This document shows, piece by piece, positions 40,283 through 49,087 of a DNA stretch of 64,000 bases. How positions within the stretch are numbered: the first letter of the stretch is position 1; each line of letters starts with the position of its first letter. The translations under genes were made by a program, and so were the position numbers. The notes under the pieces were generated by a model. That model had not been told where the DNA came from. It ran no database searches and saw only the letters and a program-made list of their open reading frames with translations. The stretch is from Luteibacter aegosomaticola (GTDB lineage: Bacteria; Pseudomonadota; Gammaproteobacteria; Xanthomonadales; Rhodanobacteraceae), in the NCBI RefSeq assembly GCF_023078475.1, contig NZ_CP095741.1, forward strand, positions 3,038,001 to 3,102,000. Reading direction: 5' to 3'.

Positions 40283-41890
40283 TCAGAGCTCGGCCTTGAG
40301 AGAGAAATGGATGCGGGTGTCGTGCGCCTTCGTGGCCTGCCCGTCGTTGAACGGGTACGCGATCTCGAAGGCGCCGGTGGCGATGTTGAAAAGCTGGAAG
40401 CGCGTGCCGACGCCTACGCTGGAGAGGTCGTAGGTCTTTACCGTGCGGCTGCCCGCATCCGGGTTGGCTGGGTCGACGAGCTGCGGCAGCGCGTTCATGA
40501 GTTGCAGGTGCGCGCCATCGGCGAACGCGAGGAAGCGCCAGTCATTCACCCATCCGCCGATGTGCGTGGCGATCGAGGGCGTGCGCAGTTCCAGCGAGCC
40601 AATGACGCCGTGATCGGCCGTTTCTTCGGCTTCGAGATAGCCACGCACGGTGCTCTCACCGCCTGCGGCGAACTGTTCGCTCGAGACCAGCGACGAGGTG
40701 GACAGCTGCAGGGCAAGACGCCCAGCCAGGCTCCAGCCGTCGGCGAAGTTACGCGTATGCCCGCCTTCGGCCTTCACGTAGAAGAAGTTCTGCCTCGCCT
40801 TGTAGCGCTGGTTGTCGAACTCGGCAGCGCTGCTGCCACCCGCACGGAAGCCAGCGACGGCACCCAGCGACATCGTGCTCAGCGAGGCCTCACCCATGCG
40901 CTGCCCCTGGTAGGTCACGCTTACCGGGATATAGGTGATCGGCGCCTTGGAGGTCGCGTCGCCCAGCGTCAGGTTCTGGTCAAAATGCTTGCGTGTGACA
41001 CCGAGCGAAAGCGACTGCGAGAACTCGCCATGCGCAGGCAGGTTACGCACGAAGGTAAAGCCGAACGCATTGCCCTTGCCCAGCACGGTGGTGCCACCGA
41101 CGGCGTTGGCGTTGCTGTTGGATTTGTAGCCCGAGGTGAGCACGCTCCACTCGCCGCCGAGCGGCACGAGATAGGACCCGGCCCACACTTCCGAACTGTT
41201 CCGATCTTGCGGCGCGACAATATAGGTGAGCGACGCGGCATGGCCCTGCTGGAACAGGTTGTCATCGCGGATGCTCGCGACGGTGCGCAGCTCGGGCGTA
41301 TTCACGCTGTGGTCGTTGTTGACTTCCAGGCTGGCGGTGACCGGCTTGTTGTCGTTGACCTTCAGCGTCACGTCCATGGTGTTGGGTAGCTTGCCCGGCG
41401 TCAGCACCGGCACCACCTGCGCACCCGCACGGCGGTTCACGTCAGTGAGCTGCTGCTGGGCCGCCGAGAAATTCGGTACGTCGCCTTCCGCGAGTGCTGG
41501 CACACCGTCGCGAATTTCCTTCGGCGAGCGATAGACCGCGCCTTCCACACGCACACGGCCAATCGTGTTCTCGGTGACCTGGAGACGGATGACGCCTTCC
41601 TTCACCTGCTGGGGCGGGATATCGACGACGACGGACTGGTAGCCGTGCGCCTGGTACACCTTCTGCAAGGCATCGCGCGCACTGGTGACGTCGGCCATCG
41701 ACTTGCCCGGACCCAGGAACGGGTACACGGCGGTTTCGATATCCAGCGACTGCAGCGTGGTGTTGCCATCCACGACGTATTCGTTCACATCAAACGCCTG
41801 TGGCGCTTCCTGCGCCGCGGCATGGATGCTCACACCCATCGCGATGGCGGCGGCCAACGCCGTCGCCAGTGGGTTCGCGGCACGCTTCAT
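40283..41890 (-). CDS. TpsB outer-membrane transporter (ShlB/FhaC/HecB family)
   Basis: About 535 residues with a signal peptide (PLATALAAAIAMGVSIHAAAQ). A POTRA_2 domain (FDVNEYVVDGNTTLQ, VYQAHGYQSVVVDIPPQQVKEGVIRLQVTE) and a second POTRA precede a 16-strand barrel domain with the conserved loop-6 region FAAGGESTVRGYLEAEETADHG, and the barrel ends in HFSLKAEL. It secretes the TpsA adhesin encoded 6 kb downstream in the same operon; six genes separate the two partners, which is uncommon. The start at 41890 has GGGTGA 5 bases upstream. Confidence 0.92.
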   Translation of the reverse strand: MKRAANPLATALAAAIAMGVSIHAAAQEAPQAFDVNEYVVDGNTTLQSLDIETAVYPFLGPGKSMADVTSARDALQKVYQAHGYQSVVVDIPPQQVKEGVIRLQVTENTIGRVRVEGAVYRSPKEIRDGVPALAEGDVPNFSAAQQQLTDVNRRAGAQVVPVLTPGKLPNTMDVTLKVNDNKPVTASLEVNNDHSVNTPELRTVASIRDDNLFQQGHAASLTYIVAPQDRNSSEVWAGSYLVPLGGEWSVLTSGYKSNSNANAVGGTTVLGKGNAFGFTFVRNLPAHGEFSQSLSLGVTRKHFDQNLTLGDATSKAPITYIPVSVTYQGQRMGEASLSTMSLGAVAGFRAGGSSAAEFDNQRYKARQNFFYVKAEGGHTRNFADGWSLAGRLALQLSTSSLVSSEQFAAGGESTVRGYLEAEETADHGVIGSLELRTPSIATHIGGWVNDWRFLAFADGAHLQLMNALPQLVDPANPDAGSRTVKTYDLSSVGVGTRFQLFNIATGAFEIAYPFNDGQATKAHDTRIHFSLKAEL

Positions 41891-42025
41891 GCGTTCACCC
41901 GTAGTGCTCGTGTACCCACGCGGAAAATCCCCTGTGTTCCGTTTGCCCCTTAGACGCTTGGGCTGTCGTCGCACTGAACCGCTGTCACGAAAAATTCATG
42001 CGCCGGCGGCGGCCGGCCTGCGCGC

Positions 42026-42994
42026 TTAGCTAAGCAGCACCCAACCGCCGGGCAAATGCGTGGCGTGTGCGCCGTAGGCATCCTGGATCAGCGTCGCCAC
42101 CTCACCCATCTGGTCGAGGGTGAAACGCGCATGCACGCGGCGCTCGCCAAGCGTGCGGTCGGTGATCACGATGCGCCCCGGCCGGTACCTGTTGATATCG
42201 GCAACCACGTCGGCAAGAGGCTGGTTGTCGTAGATGAGTACGCGATCGCGCCAGGACAATGCGGTGCCAAGGTTCACTCCGACCGCCGCGCCCGTGCCCG
42301 TCGCATCGAAGGCGACCTGCTGCGCGGGCTTCACCGGCGTATTCGTGCCGTCGTGGTTGATCACCGTGTGGCCGTCCAGGCAGGTGACCGTGGCGGCCTC
42401 ATCCGTGCAGCGCACGGCGAAGGCCGTGCCTGGTTCGGAGAACAGGCGCCCGTCTGCGACTTCCACCACGAAAGGATCTTTTCGCGAGGGGTCGATACGC
42501 ACCACGGCTTCGCCGTCGCGCAGGTGCATGCCCGTGACCACACCGCCGCGCTCACGCACGGCGATATCCGTATCGGTATTCATCTCCACCGAGACGCCCG
42601 GCGCCACGCGCAAAGTCTTTTGCTCACCCACGTTCGTGCGCAAGGTCAGGCCATCAGGCGCCGATCCACGGGTGAAGGCGTCGCTGCGCACCATAAGAAA
42701 GGTGGCCGCTGTCGCGGCAACCGCGCCACCCAGGAACGCGCGGCGGGTAAGGCGTACGCGATGCGTGGGGCCCGATCGCGCGCGGCTGCTGCGTTCGTGC
42801 TTGCGCAGCGCCGCGGCGGGCCCCAGGGCCTCCCATAGCGCGCGCGCCTCGGCGAACGCCAAGGCGTTTTCTTCGCTCTCGGCACACCAGCGGCGGAAGG
42901 CTTCGCCGTCCTCGCGGGTGGCCGTGCCCGAGGTAAGGTGCACCAGCCAGCCATGGGCTTCCGTGGTGCGATCGTGGCGGTGATAGGCGTCCAT
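42026..42994 (-). CDS. FecR-family anti-sigma factor
   Basis: 322 residues: cytoplasmic DUF4880 sigma-binding domain (AHGWLVHLTSGTATREDGEAFRRWCAES), one membrane helix (RRAFLGGAVAATAATFLMV), periplasmic FecR domain (RVAPGVSVEMNTDTDIAVRE, FVVEVADGRLFSEPGTAFAVRC) and a C-terminal STN-like segment (QPLADVVADINRY). It should hold the ECF sigma factor encoded just upstream until a periplasmic signal arrives. The start at 42994 lies 4 bases after the sigma stop. Confidence 0.9.
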   Translation of the reverse strand: MDAYHRHDRTTEAHGWLVHLTSGTATREDGEAFRRWCAESEENALAFAEARALWEALGPAAALRKHERSSRARSGPTHRVRLTRRAFLGGAVAATAATFLMVRSDAFTRGSAPDGLTLRTNVGEQKTLRVAPGVSVEMNTDTDIAVRERGGVVTGMHLRDGEAVVRIDPSRKDPFVVEVADGRLFSEPGTAFAVRCTDEAATVTCLDGHTVINHDGTNTPVKPAQQVAFDATGTGAAVGVNLGTALSWRDRVLIYDNQPLADVVADINRYRPGRIVITDRTLGERRVHARFTLDQMGEVATLIQDAYGAHATHLPGGWVLLS

Positions 42995-42998
42995 ACGG

Positions 42999-43541
42999 TT
43001 AAGACGTTTCCCGCACGCCGGGACCGAACCGCTGGTAAGCACGCCGGCCGGTTTTTGTGGCACAGGTCTCAAGCGCCTTCTTCAGTTCCTTGCCCACCAT
43101 GCGCACCGAAATGCCGTAACGGGCCGCGATATCGGCCTGCGGCAGCTCCTCGACGCGGGCCGCGATCAGGATCTCGCGCTGGCGACGGGTCAGGCCCTCC
43201 AGCGCCGCGCTAAGCGCCACGATGTCCTGCTGCGAGGCAAGCACGGTAGAGGGCTCGACCACGTCGTCGACGGCGTGCAGGAGCTCGTCCACTTCTTCAC
43301 CGGTCAGCAGGCGGCTCTGCGAGCGGTGATGGTCCGCTGCCATGTTGAGCGCCATGCGGAACAGGTAACTCGTCGGGTGCGTGGCATGCCCGTCCGGCAT
43401 GGCCAGCTTCTCCACGCGCAGGTAGGTTTCCTGCATCACGTCATCAGCAAGGTCGTCCGAACGCAGCCGTCGGCGCAGGCGGCGGCGGAAATCCTCGTAG
43501 TTGGCGAGGAACAGGCCCAGCAACGAGGCATCGGCACTCAT
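42999..43541 (-). CDS. ECF sigma factor of the FecI group
   Basis: 180 residues. Region 2 (DDLADDVMQETYLRVEKL, YLFRMALNMAADHHRS) and region 4 (LTRRQREILIAARVEELPQADIAARYGISVRMVGKELKKAL) are clear. It has the size and partner genes of iron-type cell-surface signalling sigma factors: a FecR gene 4 bp downstream and an STN gene overlapping by ATGA upstream. It probably directs transcription of the secretion operon that follows. Confidence 0.92.
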   Translation of the reverse strand: MSADASLLGLFLANYEDFRRRLRRRLRSDDLADDVMQETYLRVEKLAMPDGHATHPTSYLFRMALNMAADHHRSQSRLLTGEEVDELLHAVDDVVEPSTVLASQQDIVALSAALEGLTRRQREILIAARVEELPQADIAARYGISVRMVGKELKKALETCATKTGRRAYQRFGPGVRETS

Positions 43542-44209
43542 GCCGTCGCACCGCAGGCATCACGCCGCGAGGGCGCGAGCAGCACGGTGAACGGGCTGGA
43601 GGCGGCCAGGCGCGCGGGGACGCGCGCGCGGCGAATGGCGGCGAGGACACGGCCATCCCGCTGGGCGTCGTCGGATGGCGCCAGCGCTGCCACCTCGGCA
43701 ACGGCGCCGTTCGCATCGATCCAAATCTGAAGCGCAAGACGGAACGAACCAGGCCGCGTATCACGCTGGGTGCAGAGCACCTTTTCCACGGCTTGCTGTA
43801 ACTCAGCCGCATCGGCCGCCAACAGCGCTTCCGGTACCGGCGACGGCGCGACCGCACCTTCGCCAGGCTCGGATGGGTTCGCGTTGACGGTAAACGCATT
43901 CATGGACGTGAAGTGCGCACTGAGCCCCGTACCCACGAGGAGGATGCGCAGCGCATCGCGTGGTGCCGCCTCCCCGTGGAGGCCCGGTGAGTCATGGCCT
44001 GCCACGAGGCCGTCATCAAACAACACGGCGATGCCGGTGTTTTCGCTATACGCGCGCAACGCACCGGCCAGCGGCTGGGCGTCGATGTCAAAACGCGTGG
44101 TTCCATGCGAAATCCCTGGCGTGGCGTCGTCCCCTTCCCGTGGCGAGCCGTACGCCGCCGTGCCAAGGCACAGCGCGCAAGCCAGCAGCGCGAGGGCACA
44201 ACGCGTCAC
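43538..44209 (-). CDS. Periplasmic STN-domain signalling protein with TonB-like C-terminus (VreA-like)
   Basis: About 223 residues from a GTG at 44209 with GAGG 7 bases upstream, leading into signal peptide ALALLACALCLGTAAYG. An STN (secretin/TonB short N-terminal) domain follows: TRFDIDAQPLAGALRAYSENTGIAVLFDDGLV, LRILLVGTGLSAHFTSMNAFTV. The last ~75 residues (FRLALQIWIDANGAVAEVAALAPS...RVLAAIRRARVP) resemble a TonB C-terminal domain. There is no receptor barrel, as in VreA of P. aeruginosa. It probably passes a periplasmic signal to the FecR-type anti-sigma factor. The gene overlaps the sigma gene as ATGA. A longer open frame exists to 44500 but lacks a signal-sequence start. Confidence 0.82.
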   Translation of the reverse strand: MTRCALALLACALCLGTAAYGSPREGDDATPGISHGTTRFDIDAQPLAGALRAYSENTGIAVLFDDGLVAGHDSPGLHGEAAPRDALRILLVGTGLSAHFTSMNAFTVNANPSEPGEGAVAPSPVPEALLAADAAELQQAVEKVLCTQRDTRPGSFRLALQIWIDANGAVAEVAALAPSDDAQRDGRVLAAIRRARVPARLAASSPFTVLLAPSRRDACGATA

Positions 44210-44271
44210 GGTCAGTCCTCGCGGTGGCCCATGCTTCACGGGTGATCTGCGTGAAAGGCTAGGTAGCGCGG

Positions 44272-44323
44272 ATGACACAAAGACGCCGGTTTGGTGACAA
44301 GGTTGATGACACCACCGTGACAG
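44272..44323 (-). promoter_or_regulatory. Pho-box-like TGACA repeat array before the STN-sigma operon
   Basis: Minus strand: CTGTCAC-GGTG-GTGTCAT (44323-44306) is two 7-mers 4 bp apart, matching the PhoB box CTGTCAT-N4-CTGTCAT at 12 of 14 positions and in the right direction. Two more GTCA units follow at 44300-44294 (TTGTCAC) and 44278-44272 (GTGTCAT). The array starts ~60 bp before the GTG of the STN gene and also precedes the divergent small secreted protein. Confidence 0.6.
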
Positions 44324-44390
44324 GCGTGACGCACTTCCCGCGCGCGTAGCGACGTGGTATCCAACGCGCCGATCCCTACGGGAAAGGGCT

Positions 44391-44741
44391 ATGCGTATTC
44401 GGCAATATTGTCTTTGGCTTGTCGGATTGTCCGCCGTGACGAGCGTGCATTCGCAATCCGTGGTGGACCTTCCAGGCGTCCATGCGAGCGCCTCGACCAC
44501 CTGCGTACAACCGGCAAGCGCCGGCAGTGCCGCTCTGTCCTACGACTGCCTGAACCAGCAACTGGCGACGCCGCCGGGCATGCCTTCACCGCTGGATACG
44601 AACGATATAAGGAAGGCGCCGAGCAATACGCTGGGCCTCTACAACGCAGCCGCACTGGGCCAGCGCATGGGCACGAACCTTGGCCGCAGCGTGCAGCCGT
44701 ACCGCCCGCCAAAGCCCATCTACCCCTCACTCGCCCACTAA
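44391..44741 (+). CDS. Small exported protein divergent from the STN-sigma operon
   Basis: 116 residues with signal peptide MRIRQYCLWLVGLSAVTSVHSQ. Two cysteines (STTCVQPA, SYDCLNQQL) could form a disulfide. The tail is Pro/Arg-rich (VQPYRPPKPIYPSLAH). Family not recognised. A GGGAAAGGG site lies just before the ATG. It shares the TGACA-repeat promoter region with the VreA-like operon, so it may belong to the same regulon. Confidence 0.7.
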   Translation: MRIRQYCLWLVGLSAVTSVHSQSVVDLPGVHASASTTCVQPASAGSAALSYDCLNQQLATPPGMPSPLDTNDIRKAPSNTLGLYNAAALGQRMGTNLGRSVQPYRPPKPIYPSLAH

Positions 44742-44813
44742 GCCCACGCCCCGCACGTTCGCGCCCTCGCCCCGAACATTCGCGACCTCGCCCCACCCAT
44801 TCGCAACCTCGCT

Positions 44814-44908
44814 GTAGGAGCCCACCCTGTGGGCGACATCTTTCGCGAAGGCGCCACAGATCCTGTGGCGGCTGTACGAGAGGCGTCGCCCACAGGGTGG
44901 GCTCCTAC
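44814..44908. repeat. REP inverted pair
   Basis: GTAGGAGCCCACCCTGTGGGCGACATC at 44814 is mirrored at 44885-44908, with an inner GCCACAGATCCTGTGGC hairpin. It lies between the small secreted protein and the convergent secretin gene. Confidence 0.85.
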
Positions 44909-44933
44909 AACGGCGGCGCGGGGGCCACGGCGG

Positions 44934-47279
44934 TTATTTCAGGGGGACGGTGACCGTGGGTTCTTTCGGCTCGGCGCGTGCCGTGCCTGCCGGATGGCCT
45001 GTGAACGGTCGCAGCGACTCGAACTTCTGCTGGTACTCGTCCGTCACCTGCTTGGCTTCATCACCGTTGGTGATGACCTTCGGGGTGATCAGCACGATCA
45101 GCTCCGTGCGGTCACGGCTACGGCTGGTGGTACCGAACAGGCGGCCGAAGATGGGGATACGGTTCAGGCCCGGAATACCGGTATCCGTCGTGCCATCGAT
45201 CTGGCGGATAAGGCCGCCGAGCAACACCGTCTGCCCGCTCTGCACCGCGACCTGCGTGGACACTTCGCGCTGCTGGATCGGGAAGTTGCCGGTGGTCGTG
45301 TCCTTCACGCCCGGGGCGCTCACGACCTGGTTAATGTTCATGTACACCAGGCCACCCGGATTCACGCGCGGACGCACGTTGAGGATCACGCCGGTGTCCT
45401 TGTACTCCACCTCACCGATGGTGTTATCGGTATTGGCGTTGGTATTGATGTAGGTCTGCTGGATGGGGATCTGGTCGCCGACCTGGATATGCGCCTTCTG
45501 GTTATTCAGCACCACCAGCGATGGCGCCGAAAGCGTCTTCGTGTTGCCGTTGGTCTCCAGCGCGTGCAAGGCGACCGACAGGTTGTTGTTCACGAACGAA
45601 TAGAAGAACGCGTCCTTCGACGGGTTGTAAGTGTTGCCGATGTTGCCCAGCGCCCACTGCTGCTTGTTGCCGGGCTGACCGACCGAACCATTCGTGCCGC
45701 CAACGAGGCCCTCGAGATACCACTGCACGCCGAACTCGAGGTCGCCAGTGAGATGCACTTCGAGGATGCGGGTTTCAATCTGCACCTGGAGCGGCACGGC
45801 ATCGAGGCGCTTGATGGCCTGCTCGATCTCCGCCCACTGCGACGGGCGGCAACGGACCATCAGCTGGTTGTTGGTATCGACCGACGTGATACGCACGCCA
45901 TCATCGGTAGTGATGCCACCACTGTGCTGGCGATGGCTCGACGAGTCGTCGTCAAGGCCGCCACTGGATGAGCCACCGCTACCGAACGACGAGCCGCTGC
46001 TACTGCTGCCGAAGCCATTGCTGGAGCTCGAGCCATTCAGGCCAGAGCTGTTGTTGGTGTTGAGATAGCCGCTGTTCGTCGACGACGAGCTGTTGCCGAA
46101 GCCACCCGTGGTGCTGCCGAGACCGGAACCGCCACGGTTGCCGAGATCGCTATCGCTGCCACCAAGCGTGCCGGACGAAAGACCCGGCCCGACCTTGCCA
46201 CCGCGGTCCGACGAACCGCCGCCCGAGCCGCCGCCGTAGATATCGGAGAGGTAATCGGCCAGGTCGGAGGCCTGGACATTGCGCACGTCATACACAAAGA
46301 GTTGCGGCTCGTTGCCGCCGCCGCGATCGATGCGGTCGATCCAGCTCTTCACTTCTTCCAGATAGGTGGCGTTCGGGCTGATGACCACCAGCGAGTTGGT
46401 ACGCTCGATGGGGATGAAGCGCAGCATGCCCGCCATGGGCGTGTTGCCCTTGTCGCCGAAGATCGAATCGAGCTTCGGGGTGAGATCCTTCACCTCCGCG
46501 CGCTGCAGGCTGAACACGCCCACCGACATGCCACGCAGCCAGTCCACGTCGAACGTCTTGACGGTGCGCGCGTAGTTGTCGAGCTCGCTGGCAGTGCCCG
46601 CCATGACGAGGACATTGCGGGTCGGGTCGGCCAGCAGCGTGGCATCGGCACGTGCGAACGGCTTGATCAGCTTCTGCATCTCGGTGGCCGAGATGAAGTG
46701 CAGCGGGAAGAGGCGCGCCTGCAGGCCGCCCGGGGGCGCAGTGGCCCCGATGCTAGGCACGACGTTGCCCGGCACGGCGTCCTTCGACGGCATGACCACG
46801 TAGCGGCCATTGGTGCGGACCAGGGCATTACCCGTCCAAGAGAGCAGGGTCTCGAGGATGGGCAGGGCCTGCTCGGCCGTCACCGGCTGCGAAGTGGAGA
46901 ACGACACGTTGCCCTGCACGCCCGGCACGATCGAATAGTTCTCGTGCAGCAGGTCGCCCAGGATGGCCTTGACCACCGACTCGACCGGCTGGTTTTCGAA
47001 ATTGAAGGTAACGGTGCCCTGCCCCTCGGCCACCGGCTTCGGTTCGGCCAGGCCCACGGGTTTAACGAATTCACCAGTTCCGGTAGTGATCTGAGCCGGA
47101 GCGACGACCGCACTCTGCGGACCCACCGGGGGCGCGACGATGGGGTGCGGCGCCGGCTTTTCAGTACCGGCCAGGGCTTCTCGCTGCAGTGCGCCATCGT
47201 CTTTGGGTTGTGGCAGCGACTGGCATCCGGCAAGCGCTACCACCAGCGCCGTAACGCTGATCACGGGCTTTTTGAACAT
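44934..47279 (-). CDS. gspD: Type II secretion secretin GspD (XpsD-like lipoprotein), orphan
   Basis: 781 residues with a lipobox (ALVVALAGC). N0-N3 domains follow (VTFNFENQPVESVVKAILGDLL, LHFISATEMQKLIKPFARADATLLADPTRNVLVMAG), then the secretin domain (LVVLNNQKAHIQVGDQIP, VILNVRPRVNPGG, GQTVLLGGLIRQ, PIFGRLFGTTSRSRDRTELIVLITPKVI). Residues ~350-450 inside the N3 region are an insertion made almost only of Gly, Ser, Asn and Asp. The lipoprotein form resembles Xanthomonas XpsD. In xps clusters xpsD follows the E-N genes; here no other T2SS gene is present, so it acts with a remote cluster. Start ATG 47279. Confidence 0.9.
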   Translation of the reverse strand: MFKKPVISVTALVVALAGCQSLPQPKDDGALQREALAGTEKPAPHPIVAPPVGPQSAVVAPAQITTGTGEFVKPVGLAEPKPVAEGQGTVTFNFENQPVESVVKAILGDLLHENYSIVPGVQGNVSFSTSQPVTAEQALPILETLLSWTGNALVRTNGRYVVMPSKDAVPGNVVPSIGATAPPGGLQARLFPLHFISATEMQKLIKPFARADATLLADPTRNVLVMAGTASELDNYARTVKTFDVDWLRGMSVGVFSLQRAEVKDLTPKLDSIFGDKGNTPMAGMLRFIPIERTNSLVVISPNATYLEEVKSWIDRIDRGGGNEPQLFVYDVRNVQASDLADYLSDIYGGGSGGGSSDRGGKVGPGLSSGTLGGSDSDLGNRGGSGLGSTTGGFGNSSSSTNSGYLNTNNSSGLNGSSSSNGFGSSSSGSSFGSGGSSSGGLDDDSSSHRQHSGGITTDDGVRITSVDTNNQLMVRCRPSQWAEIEQAIKRLDAVPLQVQIETRILEVHLTGDLEFGVQWYLEGLVGGTNGSVGQPGNKQQWALGNIGNTYNPSKDAFFYSFVNNNLSVALHALETNGNTKTLSAPSLVVLNNQKAHIQVGDQIPIQQTYINTNANTDNTIGEVEYKDTGVILNVRPRVNPGGLVYMNINQVVSAPGVKDTTTGNFPIQQREVSTQVAVQSGQTVLLGGLIRQIDGTTDTGIPGLNRIPIFGRLFGTTSRSRDRTELIVLITPKVITNGDEAKQVTDEYQQKFESLRPFTGHPAGTARAEPKEPTVTVPLK

Positions 47280-47416
47280 GGAACAACGTACTCCCTCGTT
47301 GGACTCGGCGGCCTCTGCCCCTGGGGTGGCCAGTCGATTAGAGGCCCAACTCTATAGGGAGGTTCCCTTCCAGCGCTAGCACGCGATAACAACAACGCGA
47401 CGCACGTACATAATCG

Positions 47417-47442
47417 GCGCGCCAGACCGCGGCCTGGCGCGC
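47417..47442 (-). terminator. GC hairpin after gnd
   Basis: GCGCGCCAG (47417-47425) and CTGGCGCGC (47434-47442) form a perfect 9-bp stem with an 8-base loop, about 25 bp past the gnd stop. There is no U-tract, so termination would be weak. Confidence 0.4.
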
Positions 47443-47465
47443 TATAGCGGGCCTGGGCGGTCTAC

Positions 47466-48887
47466 TTAATCCGCGGCCCATTCCGCGTGGAAACTGCCTT
47501 TCTCGTCCACGCGCTCAAAGGTGTGGGCGCCGAAGAAATCGCGCTGAGCCTGAATGAGATTCGCCGGCAGCACATCAGCGCGGTAGCTATCGTAATAAGC
47601 GATGGCGGCGGAGAAGCCCGGCACCGGGACGCCAACCCGAACCGCCTCGCCCACCACCTCGCGCAGGGCGCCCTGGTAGCCCTGGACGATATCCCGGAAA
47701 TACGGGTCCAGGAGCAGGTTCTTCAATGCGCCATCGTGCTTGTAGGCATCGGTGATCTTCTGCAGGAAGCGCGCCCGGATAATGCAGCCGGCGCGAAAGA
47801 TCTTCGCAATCTCGCCGTAATGGAGATCCCAGTGATTCTCCTCCGAAGCCGCCCGCAGCTGGGCAAAGCCCTGGGCATAGGAGATGAGCTTGCTCATGTA
47901 GAGCGCCTTGCGCACCGATTCGATAAACGCCTTGCGGTCGCCGCTGAAAGCCGCCTGCCCCGGACCCTTCAATTGTTTGCTTGCCTCGACGCGCTCCTCC
48001 TTCATGGACGAGAGCACGCGGGCGAAGACTGACTCCGTGATCAGCGTCAGCGGCACGCCCAGGTCGAGCGCGCTCTGGCTCGTCCACTTGCCAGTGCCCT
48101 TCTGGGCCGCGCGGTCGAGGATCATGTCGACCAGCATCTTTCCGGTTTTCTCATCCTTGCGACGGAAGATCTTCGCCGTGATCTCAATCAGGAAGCTATC
48201 GAGCTCGCCCTTGTTCCATTCATCGTAGACATCGGCCAGCTCGTCGTTGGACAAGCCCACGACGTGCTTCAGCACGGCGTAGCTTTCCGCGATGAGCTGC
48301 ATATCGCCGTATTCGATGCCGTTATGCACCATCTTGACGTAATGGCCCGCGCCATCCGGACCGATATAGGTGACGCACGGTTCGCCATCCGGTGCCTTGG
48401 CGGCAATTTCAGTGAGAATGGGGGCGACGAGGTCATAGGCATCGCGCGGGCCACCGGGCATGATCGACGGGCCTTTCAACGCGCCTTCTTCGCCACCTGA
48501 TACGCCGGTGCCGATGAAATGCAAGCCATCCTTTGCCAGCTCTTCACCGCGGCGGACGGTGTCCTTGTAATAGGTGTTGCCGCCGTCGATGACGATATCG
48601 CCCTTATCGAGCAGCGGACGCAGCTCCTCGATCACGGCATCGGTTCCTTTGCCCGCCTGGACCATGAGCAGGATGCGCCGGGGCTTTTCCAGTGAATCGA
48701 CGAACTCCTGGAGCGAATAGGTGGGAATGAGCTTCTTGCCCTTGCTCTCGTCCATCACCTCGTCGGTGCGGGATTTGGTGCGGTTGAAGATCGACACCGC
48801 GTGCCCGCGGCTCTCGATATTCCACGCCAGGTTACGGCCCATCACGGCCATGCCAATCACGCCAATCTTCTGCTTGCTCACGGGCAT
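47466..48887 (-). CDS. gnd: 6-phosphogluconate dehydrogenase (decarboxylating)
   Basis: 473 residues. NADP-binding [21 protein letters not shown], the [21 protein letters not shown] active-site segment, [17 protein letters not shown] (catalytic Lys/Asn) and the C-terminal AIAYYDSYR and [14 protein letters not shown] are all present. It converts 6-phosphogluconate to ribulose-5-phosphate in the oxidative pentose phosphate pathway, as the long 470-residue dimeric form. The ATG at 48887 is preceded by GGAG placed very close; no better start is visible. Confidence 0.96.
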   Translation of the reverse strand: MPVSKQKIGVIGMAVMGRNLAWNIESRGHAVSIFNRTKSRTDEVMDESKGKKLIPTYSLQEFVDSLEKPRRILLMVQAGKGTDAVIEELRPLLDKGDIVIDGGNTYYKDTVRRGEELAKDGLHFIGTGVSGGEEGALKGPSIMPGGPRDAYDLVAPILTEIAAKAPDGEPCVTYIGPDGAGHYVKMVHNGIEYGDMQLIAESYAVLKHVVGLSNDELADVYDEWNKGELDSFLIEITAKIFRRKDEKTGKMLVDMILDRAAQKGTGKWTSQSALDLGVPLTLITESVFARVLSSMKEERVEASKQLKGPGQAAFSGDRKAFIESVRKALYMSKLISYAQGFAQLRAASEENHWDLHYGEIAKIFRAGCIIRARFLQKITDAYKHDGALKNLLLDPYFRDIVQGYQGALREVVGEAVRVGVPVPGFSAAIAYYDSYRADVLPANLIQAQRDFFGAHTFERVDEKGSFHAEWAAD

Positions 48888-49087
48888 CTCCAGCCAAGCC
48901 AACGGAAAGGGGTTTGAGAATAGGTCGAGCGATAATGCCGCGCTTGGCGAAATACACACGGAATTCGCCGCAGCGCAGCATCGCTTCACCCCAGCATGCC
49001 TTGGAAAACAGCGACGGAACGTGATGGCGCTCAGTTATGATGGCGGGCGAACCGGCGGCTGGTCCGCCCTGAAGGAAACACGTACGC

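Noticed and set aside
41963..41989. CTGTCGT and CTGTCAC units before tpsB as a Pho box
   Set aside because: They point away from tpsB and lack 7-4-7 spacing; only the array at 44272-44323 fits.
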